Numbered from the stretch's first letter, positions 41,973 through 51,795 are shown. The stretch: DNA of 64,000 nucleotides from Methylophilus rhizosphaerae (GCF_900100975.1 NZ_FNFX01000003.1:310001-374000); one strand, 5' to 3'. Program-made: numbers and translations. The notes: generated by a model not told the origin, from the sequence alone.

Positions 41973-42048
41973 CAGGTGTCATTCCTTGTCACTTTGCGTG
42001 AGTATTGTCTTTATCAGGCAAGCGCAAGCAATAACCATGCCTCAGGGG

Positions 42049-43143
42049 CTAAATTGCCCCGTTGATAATGCCGCCACCCAAACAGACGTTGCTTTCATAC
42101 ACCACCACACTTTGGCCGGGCGTAATGGCCCACTGATGCTGGCCAAAACGGATGGTGACTTCTTCGTCATCAATCGCATCGACTTCACATGGCGCATCCG
42201 GCTGGCGGTAGCGCGTTTTTGCGGCATAGACCCAGTTGGTACGCGGTTGCTCCCCACTGATCCAGTGCAGTTGCCCTGCTTTCAGGCCATCACTTTTCAG
42301 CAACGGATGGTCGTGGCCCTGCACCACAATCAGTTCATTGCTCGCCATATGTTTGGCGGCGACAAACCAGGGCTCGCCATTACTATCGCGGCTGCCACCG
42401 ATTTTCAGGCCCTGGCGCTGACCTAAGGTGTAGTACATCAGTCCTTCGTGTTCGCCGACCACTTTGCCTTCCGGTGTGCGCATGATGCCGGGCTGGCGTG
42501 GCAGGTAGCGTTGCAGGAATTCCTGGAACGGCCGTTCGCCGATAAAGCAGATGCCGGTGGAGTCCTTTTTCTCGGCATTGATCAGGCCATGCTCGCGTGC
42601 AATCTCACGCACTTCGCGTTTGAGGTATGTGCCCAGCGGAAACAGCGTTTTTGACAGTTGCGCCTGGTTCAGGCGGGACAAAAAGTAACTCTGGTCCTTG
42701 CTGCCATCATCGGCTTTCAGCAACTGGTAATTACCTGGTTGAATCGGGTTTTCACGCACTTGTGCGTAATGGCCGGTTGCAATCAGGTCTGCACCCAGGC
42801 TCATGGCATGATCCAGGAACGCCTTGAATTTGATTTCGGCATTACACAGGATATCCGGGTTGGGTGTGCGTCCGGCCTGGTACTCCTGCAAGAAGTTGGT
42901 GAATACGCGCTCTTTGTATTCTTCGCTGAAATTCACGGCTTCGATATCAATACCGATTTTATCTGCGACAGAAACCGCATCAATCAAATCCTGCTTGGAA
43001 GAGCAATACTCATCAGTATCATCATCTTCCCAGTTTTTCATAAACAGACCGGTGACGTGATAGCCTTGCTGCTTCAACAGCAAGGCGGTGACGGAGGAAT
43101 CAACACCGCCGGACAACCCGACGATGACATGTGGCTTACTCAT
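42049..43143 (-). CDS. mnmA: tRNA 2-thiouridylase MnmA
   Basis: A 364-aa enzyme that puts sulfur on C2 of U34 in Glu, Gln and Lys tRNAs. The PP-loop GLSGGVDSS is at residues 9-17 (start at the ATG at 43143). The two catalytic cysteines are in [13 protein letters not shown] (about 99) and [13 protein letters not shown] (about 195). The ATG overlaps the stop of the NUDIX gene (ATGA), so the two are coupled, an arrangement common in this class. Confidence 0.96.
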   Translation of the reverse strand: MSKPHVIVGLSGGVDSSVTALLLKQQGYHVTGLFMKNWEDDDTDEYCSSKQDLIDAVSVADKIGIDIEAVNFSEEYKERVFTNFLQEYQAGRTPNPDILCNAEIKFKAFLDHAMSLGADLIATGHYAQVRENPIQPGNYQLLKADDGSKDQSYFLSRLNQAQLSKTLFPLGTYLKREVREIAREHGLINAEKKDSTGICFIGERPFQEFLQRYLPRQPGIMRTPEGKVVGEHEGLMYYTLGQRQGLKIGGSRDSNGEPWFVAAKHMASNELIVVQGHDHPLLKSDGLKAGQLHWISGEQPRTNWVYAAKTRYRQPDAPCEVDAIDDEEVTIRFGQHQWAITPGQSVVVYESNVCLGGGIINGAI

Positions 43144-43625
43144 AATGCTTGGCCCAAATGCTTCAAAATATCTAAAGGATAACGTTTTCCCGCCAGGTAA
43201 TCCTGCACGCACAACAAGACCTGCGGGCTGCGCATCAGCTCACCTTCAGTGGCGATCTCTGTTTCGGTTTTCCATACCGTGCGGATAATGCCCGTATCCA
43301 GCGCGCGTTCGGCATGATGTGCCCCCAGTATGCCGCTAAAGGCAAAACGCAGGTAAGTCACGCCATTCAGCGGATGTTGCCAGTGGTAAATGCCGACCAG
43401 GGCTTGCGGGGTGAAATCATAAGCGGTTTCTTCCAGCGTTTCGCGGATGGCTGCGTCGATAATCGTCTCGCCTTCTTCCAGGTGTCCGGCTGGCTGGTTG
43501 AAACGGTTGCCCCTATCGGTGGTTTCTTCCACCAGCAGGAATTTGCCATCCTGCTCAATGATGGCAGCGACGGTGACGTTTGGTTTCCAGTGTCGGGAGG
43601 CGGTAGAAGAGGCAGATGTATTCAA
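43140..43625 (-). CDS. NUDIX hydrolase (NudJ-like)
   Basis: A 161-aa pyrophosphohydrolase. The NUDIX box is [20 protein letters not shown] followed by TA, with all metal-binding glutamates; the final Gly of the consensus is Ala. The N-terminal strand [20 protein letters not shown] and the order next to mnmA fit NudJ (phosphatase/thiamine pyrophosphate hydrolase). Coupled to mnmA by ATGA. Confidence 0.92.
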   Translation of the reverse strand: MNTSASSTASRHWKPNVTVAAIIEQDGKFLLVEETTDRGNRFNQPAGHLEEGETIIDAAIRETLEETAYDFTPQALVGIYHWQHPLNGVTYLRFAFSGILGAHHAERALDTGIIRTVWKTETEIATEGELMRSPQVLLCVQDYLAGKRYPLDILKHLGQAL

Positions 43626-43725
43626 AATAACGGGTTTCAGTAAAAACGCTATTTTACCGCTAAGTGATTGATTGGGGAAAAGATCGTTTTTTAAAAGGGA
43701 TATGCGGCGCCCGGCGGAAGTGGCT

Positions 43726-44364
43726 TCAGGCTGCTGCCAGTTGCGGAAATAACCCTGTCAATCCATGTGCAATAAACTCTACTGACATCGCCGCCAGCAC
43801 CAGCCCCATCAGGCGCGTGACGACGTTGATGCCTATGGTGCCTAGGTAGTGGGTAATGCCATCGGCTAACTGCAGCAAGGCCCAGATAAACAGTGAAATC
43901 AATGCCACCGGAATTACCAGGCTGATATGCCCCCAGAACCCGGGATGTTGCTGCGCAGTAAGAATCATGCTGGAAATCGCACCAGGGCCGGCCAGCAGCG
44001 GAATACTGAGCGGCACAATGGCAATGACTTCGCGTTCAGCCATGTCATGTGCTTCTTCAGCCGTCTGGCGGGTACCGCCCTGTTTACCGTGCATCATGGA
44101 GATGGAAATCAGTAACAGCAAAATGCCGCCACCCACCTGGAAGGAGGGAATGGTGATGCCGAAGAAGTTGAGGATACTCTCACCGATAAAGGCTGACACG
44201 CTTAATACAATCAGCACGGTAATTGCGACCGTGCGTGCGGTACGCGCGCGCTCTGCTTTTTTCCAGCCACTGGTTGCACTCATGAAGATAGGCAGGCAGC
44301 CAACCGGGTTGACAATCGCAAGCAGGGCGATGGCGACTTTGAGCAGGTAGGTGTATTCAGTCAT
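43726..44364 (-). CDS. MarC-family integral membrane protein
   Basis: A 212-aa membrane protein starting at the ATG at 44364 (MTEYTYLLKVAIALLAIVNP) with six predicted helices. MarC family landmarks are NPVGCLPIFMSATSG near residue 20, FGITIPSFQVGGGILLLLIS and IVPLSIPLLAGPGAISSMIL. The function of this family is not established; it was once linked to multidrug resistance without support. It lies 72 bases after rlhA on the same strand, possibly one unit. Confidence 0.92.
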   Translation of the reverse strand: MTEYTYLLKVAIALLAIVNPVGCLPIFMSATSGWKKAERARTARTVAITVLIVLSVSAFIGESILNFFGITIPSFQVGGGILLLLISISMMHGKQGGTRQTAEEAHDMAEREVIAIVPLSIPLLAGPGAISSMILTAQQHPGFWGHISLVIPVALISLFIWALLQLADGITHYLGTIGINVVTRLMGLVLAAMSVEFIAHGLTGLFPQLAAA

Positions 44365-44435
44365 GTTTGCGTCCAGTACGACAGGCTCCAGCTTGCCTGA
44401 AAAGAGCGGCCCTGGCAATTCCAGGTCAGGCTGAA

Positions 44436-46370
44436 CTAGGCGGGGCGTTTATCAAAGAAAGCGATGGGTTGCGGAGGCGGCATCTGCAGGATATGTTTGC
44501 GTACCTTGCCCATCACATGCATTTCACACGGTTTGCAGTCGAATTTGAGCGTGTATCTGTCGTTGCCGCTGATCAGTGTCATTGGTTCGGCAGTCACCGT
44601 GCCTTGCACGCCAATCACGCCTTTTGCTTCCTTGGGGCACAAGCCATGGCTGAAACGCAGGCAGTGCTTGGTGATCATCACGGGCACTTCGTCCAGTTCC
44701 TCGTTCGCTTCATAGGCGCTGGCAATCAGTTTTACGCCGTGTTTGTGGTAGAAATCACGCGCTTTCTGGTTATAGACATTGGCCAGGTAGCTCAGGGTGT
44801 CTTGCGGATAAATGGCGGCTGGTTCCGCAGCCGCACGTAATGCGGGACGCTCATAACCCAGTGTCCGGACTTCGGTTAATTGTTCTATCGCATCACGACG
44901 CAGTTGATTGACGACAGAGGCTGGTAAAAACCAGAATTGCGTCAGTTCCAGGCTGGTTTCACGCGCGACAAAATCGGTATTGCCAAGTTTGGCCAGGTTT
45001 TCCCTGAGTGAAGCTTCCGCTTTTTGCACATCATTGGCTGGTTGTTTCTCTGCCGCGATTTGTGCTGTGGCGCTAAACCCCTGCTCATCGGTCAGCGTCA
45101 GTGCAAATCCATCAGGTGTTTCATACAACACGGCATCCAGCACGATTTTGCGTGAAGCCGAATCTTTCTCCAGCAAGCGCATAAATGCATGGTCACGGTT
45201 GCGGTACAGCTGCGTGTTATTGCGGATATCGGCCGGCATTTCGTTCGGGAACAGGCGCTGGGTATGCATATCCAGTTTCTGCACGGTATTGATACGCAAG
45301 CCGACCAGCTCTTTGTGCACATCAAAAAAGCACACGCCATCTCCGTTGTGCAGCTCAATATCCGTCGCGACATCGATAAAGTCTTTGCCGACCTTGCGTA
45401 CTTTCCCCAGCGCCTCCCCCGAAAACTTCGGTGTATCAAATGCGCCAATATCGGCCTGGCGGCCATTGGCAAAATAATCTGTCGCACTGCGGTTAAAGGT
45501 TTTTTCCGGCTGTGGCGTAAACGTGTAACTGGCATGTCCGGCGGAGGATTTGGCGTATTCCGGTAACTCTTCCAGAATCTCATCCAGCAACTGCCGGTAA
45601 TGCGCGGTGGCGTTTTTCACATAGGGCAGGTCTTTGTAGCGGCCTTCAATCTTGAAGCTGCTGACACCTGCCGCAATCAATGCGCGCAAATTGGCACTCT
45701 GGTCATTATCTTTCATGGACAGGTAATGCTTGTCTTTGCCGATAATGCGGCCTTTCTGGTCTTCCAGCGTATAAGGCAGGCGGCATTCCTGCGAACATTC
45801 ACCGCGGTTGGCGCTGCGACCGGTATGCGCATGGCTGATAAAGCACTGGCCGCTGAAAGCGACGCACAACGCACCGTGGATAAAGTATTCCAGGTTGGCG
45901 GTGGTGGCATCGGCGATTTTCTTCACCGTGGCAATATCCAGTTCGCGCGCCAGCACGATCTGGCTAAAGCCAACCTGATCCAGGAATTGTGCTTTTTGGG
46001 CAGTCCGGATATCGGTTTGCGTACTGGCATGCAGTTGAATCGGTGGCAGATCCAGTTCCAGCAAACCCATATCCTGCACAATCAGTGCATCGACGCCGCT
46101 GTCGTAAAGCTGGTGCACGAGCTGGCGCACGCCTTCAAGCTCGTTGTCATGAAAAATGGTATTCAGCGCCACAAACACTTCAGCATGGAACCTATGCGCA
46201 TGTTGCACCAGGCGCGCAATATCCTGCACGGTATTCGGTGCCTTGGCACGCGCACCAAAGGCCGGGCCGCCGATATACACGGCATCGGCGCCGTGATTGA
46301 TGGCCTCAATGCCGTAATCGGCATTTTTGGCGGGGGCGAGCAGTTCGAGGTGTTTGCGGTTTTTTTGCAT
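44436..46370 (-). CDS. rlhA: 23S rRNA C2501 hydroxylase RlhA (U32 family, YdcP-like)
   Basis: A 644-aa U32-family protein. Length and sequence follow E. coli RlhA/YdcP (653 aa) rather than the shorter TrhP/YegQ (about 450). Matches include LELLAPAKNADYGIEAINHG, ADAVYIGGPAFGAR, LHASTQTDIRT, the cysteine segment FIHGALCVAFSGQCFISHAH with SANRGECSQECRLPY, and SMKDNDQSANLRALIAAGV. The DUF3656-type region and a C-terminal MITKHCLRFSHGLCP ... FDCKPCEMHV cysteine set follow. RlhA hydroxylates C2501 of 23S rRNA using prephenate-derived oxygen chemistry (known for E. coli). Confidence 0.92.
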   Translation of the reverse strand: MQKNRKHLELLAPAKNADYGIEAINHGADAVYIGGPAFGARAKAPNTVQDIARLVQHAHRFHAEVFVALNTIFHDNELEGVRQLVHQLYDSGVDALIVQDMGLLELDLPPIQLHASTQTDIRTAQKAQFLDQVGFSQIVLARELDIATVKKIADATTANLEYFIHGALCVAFSGQCFISHAHTGRSANRGECSQECRLPYTLEDQKGRIIGKDKHYLSMKDNDQSANLRALIAAGVSSFKIEGRYKDLPYVKNATAHYRQLLDEILEELPEYAKSSAGHASYTFTPQPEKTFNRSATDYFANGRQADIGAFDTPKFSGEALGKVRKVGKDFIDVATDIELHNGDGVCFFDVHKELVGLRINTVQKLDMHTQRLFPNEMPADIRNNTQLYRNRDHAFMRLLEKDSASRKIVLDAVLYETPDGFALTLTDEQGFSATAQIAAEKQPANDVQKAEASLRENLAKLGNTDFVARETSLELTQFWFLPASVVNQLRRDAIEQLTEVRTLGYERPALRAAAEPAAIYPQDTLSYLANVYNQKARDFYHKHGVKLIASAYEANEELDEVPVMITKHCLRFSHGLCPKEAKGVIGVQGTVTAEPMTLISGNDRYTLKFDCKPCEMHVMGKVRKHILQMPPPQPIAFFDKRPA

Positions 46371-46407
46371 GCCAGAAGGTATATTCGTATAACAACTTGA
46401 TTTAAGA

Positions 46408-46454
46408 CGCTATTTTAAACGAAGCGTGTAGTTTGCGCTTGGTTTAAAATAGCG
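46408..46454. promoter_or_regulatory. Perfect 13-bp inverted repeat abutting the bioA start
   Basis: Arms CGCTATTTTAAAC (46408-46420) and GTTTAAAATAGCG (46442-46454) enclose 21 bases that carry an inner AAGCG / CGCTT stem. The right arm ends 2 bases before the bioA ATG, and no Shine-Dalgarno site is visible. It resembles neither a BirA site (spacing 19 rather than about 15) nor a terminator. Confidence 0.7.
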
Positions 46455-46456
46455 CT

Positions 46457-47773
46457 ATGAGTGAAAGTCAGGATTTATTGCAACGCAGTTTGCACAGCGT
46501 GTGGCACCCTTGCACACAAATGAAACATCATGAACGTTACCCTCTGGTGCCTATCACACGCGGCGAAGGTGCCTGGTTGTTCGATAGCGAAGGTAAAGGC
46601 TATCTGGATGCGGTCAGTAGCTGGTGGGTTAATTTGTTTGGACACAACCAGCCAGACATTAAAAACGCGATTAAAGCTCAGCTCGACCAGCTGGAACACG
46701 TCATGCTGGCCGGATTTACGCATGAACCAGTCGTAGCGTTGTCGGAAAAGCTTTCTGTTTTGACGGGTTTGGGTCATGCGTTTTACGGTTCCGATGGGGC
46801 CAGTGCGACCGAGATCGCACTCAAGATGAGCTTTCATTACTGGCGCAATATCGGGCAGCCGCAAAAAACCAGGTTTATCAGCCTGCAGAACAGTTACCAC
46901 GGTGAAACATTGGGTGCGCTCAGTGTGACGGATGTGGCCATTTTTAAAGATATGTACGCACCGCTGATTTTGCAGTCGGCACAAATGCCTAGCCCGGATA
47001 GCCGTCTGGCTGAGACGGGTGAATCAGAAGAAGCTTATGCCTTGCGCTGTGCGGCGGCATTGGAAACTTATATCGCACAACATCATGCGGAATTGGCTGC
47101 ATTTATTATCGAACCGCTGGTGCAGGGCGCGGCAGGCATGGCGATGTATCACCCAGTGTATTTACAGCGTGCGCGCGAGATTTGCAGCCACTACCAGGTA
47201 CATTTAATCGCTGATGAAATCGCGGTTGGTTTTGGCCGTACCGGTACCCTGTTTGCGTGTGAGCAGGCTGGCGGGAGAGTCAGTGATATTGCCGATTTTA
47301 TTTGCCTGTCCAAAGGTATTACCGGCGGTTATTTGCCATTGTCTGTCGTGCTGACGACGGACGAGGTGTATCAGGCGTTTTACCATGACCAGACCGTGAA
47401 AGGTTTCTTGCATAGCCACAGTTACACCGGTAATCCGCTGGCCTGTAGCGCGGCACTGGCAACGCTTAATTTATTTGAAGCGTCTGATGTATTAGGCCAT
47501 AACCAACAGATTGCGCAGCAGCTTTGGTCAACTGTGCAGGCATACGACCTGCCGCTAAAGTATCTGCGCCAGCGCGGCATGATTACCGCTTTTGAGGTGG
47601 AAACGGTTAATCCGCAATTCGCACGTGATTGTTATGCAGCCGCCTTGAAGCATGGTTTATTGTTGCGGCCAATTGCTAATGCCGTGTACTGGATGCCGCC
47701 GTACTGTTTAAATGAAGCCGATATTGCGCATTTAACGAAAGCGACGTACATGGCTGTTGCGGAGAGTATGTAA
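46457..47773 (+). CDS. bioA: Adenosylmethionine-8-amino-7-oxononanoate aminotransferase
   Basis: A PLP enzyme of biotin synthesis that uses S-adenosylmethionine as amino donor to make 7,8-diaminopelargonate. The 438-aa protein has WHPCTQMKHHERYPLVPITR (BioA start signature), DAVSSWWVNLFGHNQP, the PLP Asp253 (LIADEIAVGFGRTG) and the Schiff-base Lys286 (CLSKGITGGYLP). No other bio genes lie here. Its stop overlaps the dacB start (TAATG). A perfect inverted repeat abuts its ATG. Confidence 0.96.
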   Translation: MSESQDLLQRSLHSVWHPCTQMKHHERYPLVPITRGEGAWLFDSEGKGYLDAVSSWWVNLFGHNQPDIKNAIKAQLDQLEHVMLAGFTHEPVVALSEKLSVLTGLGHAFYGSDGASATEIALKMSFHYWRNIGQPQKTRFISLQNSYHGETLGALSVTDVAIFKDMYAPLILQSAQMPSPDSRLAETGESEEAYALRCAAALETYIAQHHAELAAFIIEPLVQGAAGMAMYHPVYLQRAREICSHYQVHLIADEIAVGFGRTGTLFACEQAGGRVSDIADFICLSKGITGGYLPLSVVLTTDEVYQAFYHDQTVKGFLHSHSYTGNPLACSAALATLNLFEASDVLGHNQQIAQQLWSTVQAYDLPLKYLRQRGMITAFEVETVNPQFARDCYAAALKHGLLLRPIANAVYWMPPYCLNEADIAHLTKATYMAVAESM

Positions 47774-49182
47774 TGCGCTGGCTGCTATCTGGCTTGTTTT
47801 TGTGTGTATCACTGGCACACGCGGCTTTGCCGGCTTCCCTGCAGGAAGCGCTCACCAAGGCGCAATTGCCCGCTGAGAGTGTGGCGATTGTGATTCAACC
47901 ACTGGACGGCAACGTACCGCTGATCAGTCACAATGCCAGCAAGCCCATGAATCCGGCCAGTGTGATGAAGGTGGTCACCACTTATGCCGCACTGGAAGCA
48001 TTGACGCCGGCCTATCGCTGGAAAACCGAGGTATATCGCAACGGGCCGGTCAGCCAGGGCGTGCTGGATGGCGATATTATCCTTAAAGGCTATGGTGATC
48101 CTTCACTCAATGTCGCTGAGTTCTGGCAACTGCTGCAACAGGTGCAGCAGCAGGGCATTCGCCAGATCAAGGGCAATCTGATACTGGATACCTCGGTGTA
48201 TGCACCTGAAGTCAGCCAGCGCCCGGTGCTGGATGATGAGCCATGGCGTGCCTATAACGCGAATCCCAATGCCTTGCTGATTAATGGCCGTCATACCAGT
48301 TTCCGGTTCGGTGTATCCACAACGAGCATCAAGCCTGCCGTCAACATTGCGCAGGAATTTGAGTTGTCACAAATCAGCATTGTGAACTTGATGCAGGTGC
48401 GTAAAGGCGCCTGCGGAGACTGGCGCAGTGATTTGCGTTATGCCGTGTCGCCCACGGCAGAAGGCGCTACTGTCACATTTAGCGGGACTTTGCCGGAGCA
48501 ATGTGATGAACGCTATTTAGAGTTGAGTGTACTCAATGACACGCAATACACCTTGTTTACTTTTGGAAAACTGTGGGCACAGTTGGGCGGGCAGTTTAAC
48601 GGCCAGGCTGCCACTGGCGTAACGCCCCCCAATGCCAATTTGGTCACTACCTGGTGGTCAGCGCCGCTGGATGCGGTCATCCGCGACCTTAACAAATGGA
48701 GTAATAATGTCATGGCGCGCCAGGTCATGCTGACCATCGGGCTGGAAGCAGGGCTGGCACCAGTGGATGAAAACGCTGCGGCACTGGCACTGAAAAATAC
48801 CTTACGTATGCGCGGGTTATCTTTTCCCGAACTGGTACTGGAGAATGGCTCCGGATTGTCGCGCAACGAGCGTATCAGTGCGGAACATCTGGCACAGTTA
48901 CTCGTCACAGCCTATCAGCGCCCGGTGATGCCGGTGTTGATGGCGTCGTTGCCGATTCTGGGCCTGGATGGCACGCTGAAAAAGCGGTTGCCGGAGCCTC
49001 CCAGCCAAGGCATGGCGTATTTGAAAACCGGCTCACTGGAAGGTGTCAGCAGTATTGCCGGCTATGTGCAGGACCGGCAGGGAAAACGCTATGTGCTGGT
49101 CATGATGGTGAATCATCCGCATGCCTCAGCCGCGCGCGCCGTGCAGGACGGCTTGATTAAAGGTATTGTCGAAGGCCGCTGA
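47773..49182 (+). CDS. dacB: D-alanyl-D-alanine carboxypeptidase/endopeptidase (PBP4 class)
   Basis: A periplasmic class C penicillin-binding protein of 469 aa that trims or cleaves peptidoglycan crosslinks. The signal peptide ends at AHAA (about residue 18). The SxxK motif is Ser63-Val-Met-Lys66, the SxN motif is SNN in DLNKWSNNVMARQ, and the KTG motif is in MAYLKTGSLEGVSS. The long insert between the first two motifs is typical of DacB. It is translationally coupled to bioA (TAATG). Confidence 0.95.
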   Translation: MRWLLSGLFLCVSLAHAALPASLQEALTKAQLPAESVAIVIQPLDGNVPLISHNASKPMNPASVMKVVTTYAALEALTPAYRWKTEVYRNGPVSQGVLDGDIILKGYGDPSLNVAEFWQLLQQVQQQGIRQIKGNLILDTSVYAPEVSQRPVLDDEPWRAYNANPNALLINGRHTSFRFGVSTTSIKPAVNIAQEFELSQISIVNLMQVRKGACGDWRSDLRYAVSPTAEGATVTFSGTLPEQCDERYLELSVLNDTQYTLFTFGKLWAQLGGQFNGQAATGVTPPNANLVTTWWSAPLDAVIRDLNKWSNNVMARQVMLTIGLEAGLAPVDENAAALALKNTLRMRGLSFPELVLENGSGLSRNERISAEHLAQLLVTAYQRPVMPVLMASLPILGLDGTLKKRLPEPPSQGMAYLKTGSLEGVSSIAGYVQDRQGKRYVLVMMVNHPHASAARAVQDGLIKGIVEGR

Positions 49183-49251
49183 GTGGCGGTTGAATCAGGC
49201 ATTTTTAATAAAAAACGCGTATCATAACGGGCGTTTTCAAGGAGAGCACAA

Positions 49252-49716
49252 TTGAAATTCGGAATCAGGAAACTCAGCCTGGGCATGCTATTACTGCTGG
49301 CGATTGCCGGTTGCCAGGCGCAATCAAATGCTACCAATGCAAAGGAAAATACACAGATGTCTGCCAATGTCACCGAACTGCAAAAAATTGATACCGTGGT
49401 GGGTGAAGGCCGCGAAGCCGAGATCGGATTTAACGTGACCGTGCATTACACCGGCTGGTTATATGATGCCAATGCCAAAGATCACAAAGGCAAAAAGTTT
49501 GACAGCAGCCTGGATCGCAACTCCCCATTCAATTTCTTTCTCGGAGGCGGCCAGGTGATCCAGGGTTGGGACGAAGGCGTGCAGGGCATGAAAATCGGTG
49601 GTAAACGTACGCTGATTATCCCTTCCGAACTGGGTTATGGCGCGCGTGGTGCTGGTGGCGTGATTCCACCGAATGCGGCGCTGGTGTTTGATGTTGAACT
49701 GCTGAACGTCAAATAA
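49252..49716 (+). CDS. FKBP-type peptidyl-prolyl isomerase lipoprotein
   Basis: A 154-aa protein. The start is TTG at 49252, supported by AAGGAGAG seven bases upstream and by the basic start KFGIRK needed for the signal peptide; the next ATG would remove it. The lipobox LAIAGC puts the lipidated Cys at residue 21. The FKBP domain (about 55-154) has FNVTVHYTGWLYDANAKDHK, GGGQVIQGWDEGVQGMKIGG, and LGYGARGAGGVIPPNAALVF. It probably aids folding in the periplasm. A small hairpin (AAAACGC / GCGTTTT, 49212-49237) precedes it. Confidence 0.92.
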   Translation: MKFGIRKLSLGMLLLLAIAGCQAQSNATNAKENTQMSANVTELQKIDTVVGEGREAEIGFNVTVHYTGWLYDANAKDHKGKKFDSSLDRNSPFNFFLGGGQVIQGWDEGVQGMKIGGKRTLIIPSELGYGARGAGGVIPPNAALVFDVELLNVK

Positions 49717-49794
49717 ACGTTATTCATCAGGGGCAGTTAAGTGCTGCGCCCAACAGATTTTTTAATGAATTAAATCATTGATTGGAAAGTCACG

Positions 49795-50220
49795 ATGCAA
49801 GTCAAAGTGAAATGGATAGACGGCGTCAGTTTTGTCGGTGAGTCTGAGACTGGTCATGCTGTCGTGCTGGACGGCGCACCTGAAAATGGCGGCCGCAATA
49901 TTGGCATGCGCCCCATGGAAATGCTGCTGATCGGCATGGGTTCATGTACTGCGTTTGATGTGGTGACCATTCTTAAAAAAGCACGCCAGCCGATTGTGGA
50001 TTGCGTGGCCGAGATATCTGCCGAGCGCGCCGATACCATTCCCAAGGTATTTACCAAAATACATGTGCACTTCGTGGTCACTGGTGAAGGCCTGAACGAG
50101 TCACAAGTAGAGCGCGCGGTGAAACTGTCGGCGGAGAAATATTGCTCGGCCAGCATCATGCTGCAAAAAGCTTGTGAAATTACGCATGATTTTGCCATTC
50201 AGGCACCCAGTTTCGAATAA
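49795..50220 (+). CDS. OsmC-family peroxiredoxin-like protein
   Basis: A 141-aa OsmC/Ohr superfamily protein with the two redox cysteines at residues 51 (GMGSCTAFDV) and 117 (AEKYCSASIML). The RPMEMLLIGMGSCTAFDVVT pattern fits the YhfA-like subgroup rather than classic Ohr, so a thiol-peroxidase role is plausible but unproven. It precedes a VOC protein by 18 bases, and the two probably share a transcript ending at the hairpin at 50686. Confidence 0.92.
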   Translation: MQVKVKWIDGVSFVGESETGHAVVLDGAPENGGRNIGMRPMEMLLIGMGSCTAFDVVTILKKARQPIVDCVAEISAERADTIPKVFTKIHVHFVVTGEGLNESQVERAVKLSAEKYCSASIMLQKACEITHDFAIQAPSFE

Positions 50221-50238
50221 TGTGGTTGAGGGGTTGAG

Positions 50239-50661
50239 ATGTCGGAGCAAATGCAGACAAGTATTCCGGCAGGCATGATAGGCATCCGCCATGTGGCCTT
50301 GTTTATCAAAGACCTGGAAGCGGCGATCGATTTTTACACACGGATTGTCGGCATGCATATTGAATGGCAGCCGGACCCGGATAATGTCTATTTAAGCAAT
50401 CATGGCGACGTATTTGCACTGCACCGTGTGAATTACCAGGCTGATCCTTTGCAGCGCCTGGATCATATTGGCTTTGCCTTGACTGACGAAAAAGCAGTCG
50501 ATGGCTGGTATGCACATATGATGGAGAATGGTGTGCGGATTACGGAGGCCCCTAAAACGCACAGGGATGGCTCGCGCGGGTTTTATTGCCTGGACAGTGT
50601 CGGGCATTTGCTGGAGTTCATTTATCATCCGCCTATCGCCCGGCACCTGGAAGCTTCATAG
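50239..50661 (+). CDS. VOC-family (glyoxalase/bleomycin resistance-like) protein
   Basis: A 140-aa protein with two beta-alpha-beta-beta-beta units of the VOC fold: GIRHVALFIKDLEAAIDFYT and RLDHIGFALTDEKAVDGWYA. Candidate metal ligands are His18, His76 and Glu126 (HLLEFIYHP). Such proteins can be lyases, isomerases or dioxygenases; the substrate cannot be named. It follows the OsmC gene and ends at a strong terminator. Confidence 0.88.
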   Translation: MSEQMQTSIPAGMIGIRHVALFIKDLEAAIDFYTRIVGMHIEWQPDPDNVYLSNHGDVFALHRVNYQADPLQRLDHIGFALTDEKAVDGWYAHMMENGVRITEAPKTHRDGSRGFYCLDSVGHLLEFIYHPPIARHLEAS

Positions 50662-50685
50662 CGGGAATATCGCGCATGAAAAATT

Positions 50686-50711
50686 AAAGCCTCCATCACG
50701 GAGGCTTTTTT
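50686..50711. terminator. Bidirectional terminator
   Basis: A 9-bp perfect stem AAAGCCTCC / GGAGGCTTT with loop ATCAC and six T after it. It lies between the VOC gene (plus) and the convergent gene at 50732 (minus). Confidence 0.85.
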
Positions 50712-50731
50712 GTTTGGGTAAAGTAATTTAT

Positions 50732-51049
50732 TTACTCGGTCACCACTTTCATGGAAAGCGTTTGCTCCCTGTCCAGCACATTGAGCAGGCGGTCTATGTT
50801 CGGGTGCTTGCCCGGATGGTTCTCGGCATCTTCGGTGTGTTCCGCATACAGCGCCAGGCCTTCCACTGCGGCATCACTGTTGATTTCGCCATAGACCTTG
50901 AACAGATGGTGGTAGACCTTGATGGAACCCTGTGTACCGGGTTTGTTTTCAAGGACACCGGCTGACTGATGTTTTTCATCATACAGTTCAATGCGTTTCA
51001 CATGATCGGCACTGTCCAGCGCGAGTAAGTTGTCACTAAATTTTTGCAT
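50732..51049 (-). CDS. Conserved hypothetical protein
   Basis: A 105-aa soluble acidic protein, MQKFSDNLLALDSADHVKRI then ELYDEKHQSAGVLENKPGTQ, SIKVYHHLFKVYGEINSDAA and EGLALYAEHTEDAENHPGKH. It is His-rich for its size, and the family is not recognised. It follows coq7 by 25 bases on the same strand and ends at the bidirectional terminator, so it may be transcribed with coq7 and the protease gene. Confidence 0.75.
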   Translation of the reverse strand: MQKFSDNLLALDSADHVKRIELYDEKHQSAGVLENKPGTQGSIKVYHHLFKVYGEINSDAAVEGLALYAEHTEDAENHPGKHPNIDRLLNVLDREQTLSMKVVTE

Positions 51050-51074
51050 GGTTGACTCTAGGTTACTACAAATC

Positions 51075-51728
51075 TTACAAGTGATAGGCTGTTTGCGTCA
51101 TCACTTTGGAAGCAAGCCGCATCGCCAGCCTGACTGGGGCAGGCAAGGCTGCGCCGCCAAGTTGTTCAGCCGTGCGGGCATGCTGCTCTTCATCTTCCTT
51201 CATTTGCGCCACGATAGCACGAGATGCGTGATCCTGTGCAGGCAGCTGCTGTAAATGGCTATTCAGGTGTGAAGATACCTGGTGTTCGGTCTCGGCCAGA
51301 AACCCCAGGTTCCACTTGTCACCCAGCAGGCCGGCGGTGACCCCCAGGCCAAAGCTTGCCCCGAACCACAAAGGATTAAGCAGGCTTTTGCGGCCGCCTA
51401 GTTCGGTCATGCGCCTTTCACACCAGGCCAGGTGATCTACTTCTTCGCGGGATGCCTGTTTCAATGCTTCTACATTGGGGGGGTCACGCGATACCAGTGC
51501 CTGGCCGCTGTACAGGGCCTGGGCACAGACTTCACCAACATGGTTGATACGCATCAGTGCGGCCGCATGCCTGCGCTCCTGCTCGGACAATGTTGTGTCC
51601 GTGCTTGCAGCGGGTGTTTCGGGTCGGGGATAGGGACGGCTGGCCACGGCCGGGCTGAATACTGTACGCAAGCCCATATCTATGACGGCAATTACCTTGT
51701 CCAGGGTCAGTGGCGGTAGTGTCAACAT
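51075..51728 (-). CDS. coq7: 2-Polyprenyl-3-methyl-6-methoxy-1,4-benzoquinone monooxygenase (Coq7 family)
   Basis: A 217-aa di-iron hydroxylase of the next-to-last step of ubiquinone synthesis. The start is the ATG at 51728 behind GGGAG six bases upstream. The iron ligands lie in [48 protein letters not shown] and [16 protein letters not shown], the family's repeated E-x6-ExxH pattern. It replaces UbiF in many betaproteobacteria. Confidence 0.95.
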   Translation of the reverse strand: MLTLPPLTLDKVIAVIDMGLRTVFSPAVASRPYPRPETPAASTDTTLSEQERRHAAALMRINHVGEVCAQALYSGQALVSRDPPNVEALKQASREEVDHLAWCERRMTELGGRKSLLNPLWFGASFGLGVTAGLLGDKWNLGFLAETEHQVSSHLNSHLQQLPAQDHASRAIVAQMKEDEEQHARTAEQLGGAALPAPVRLAMRLASKVMTQTAYHL

Positions 51729-51795
51729 TGTGTGCTCCCTGTGAAACACCCCTGGCTGCCGTTAACGGTTAATCGTGCAGACAGGGGGGAATGCA

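Noticed and set aside
46408-46454. BirA operator at bioA
   Set aside because: The arms TTTTAAAC / GTTTAAAA recall the BirA half-sites, but the spacing of about 19 bases and the extended 13-bp symmetry do not fit the usual 14-16 base spacing, so I report it only as an unassigned palindrome.
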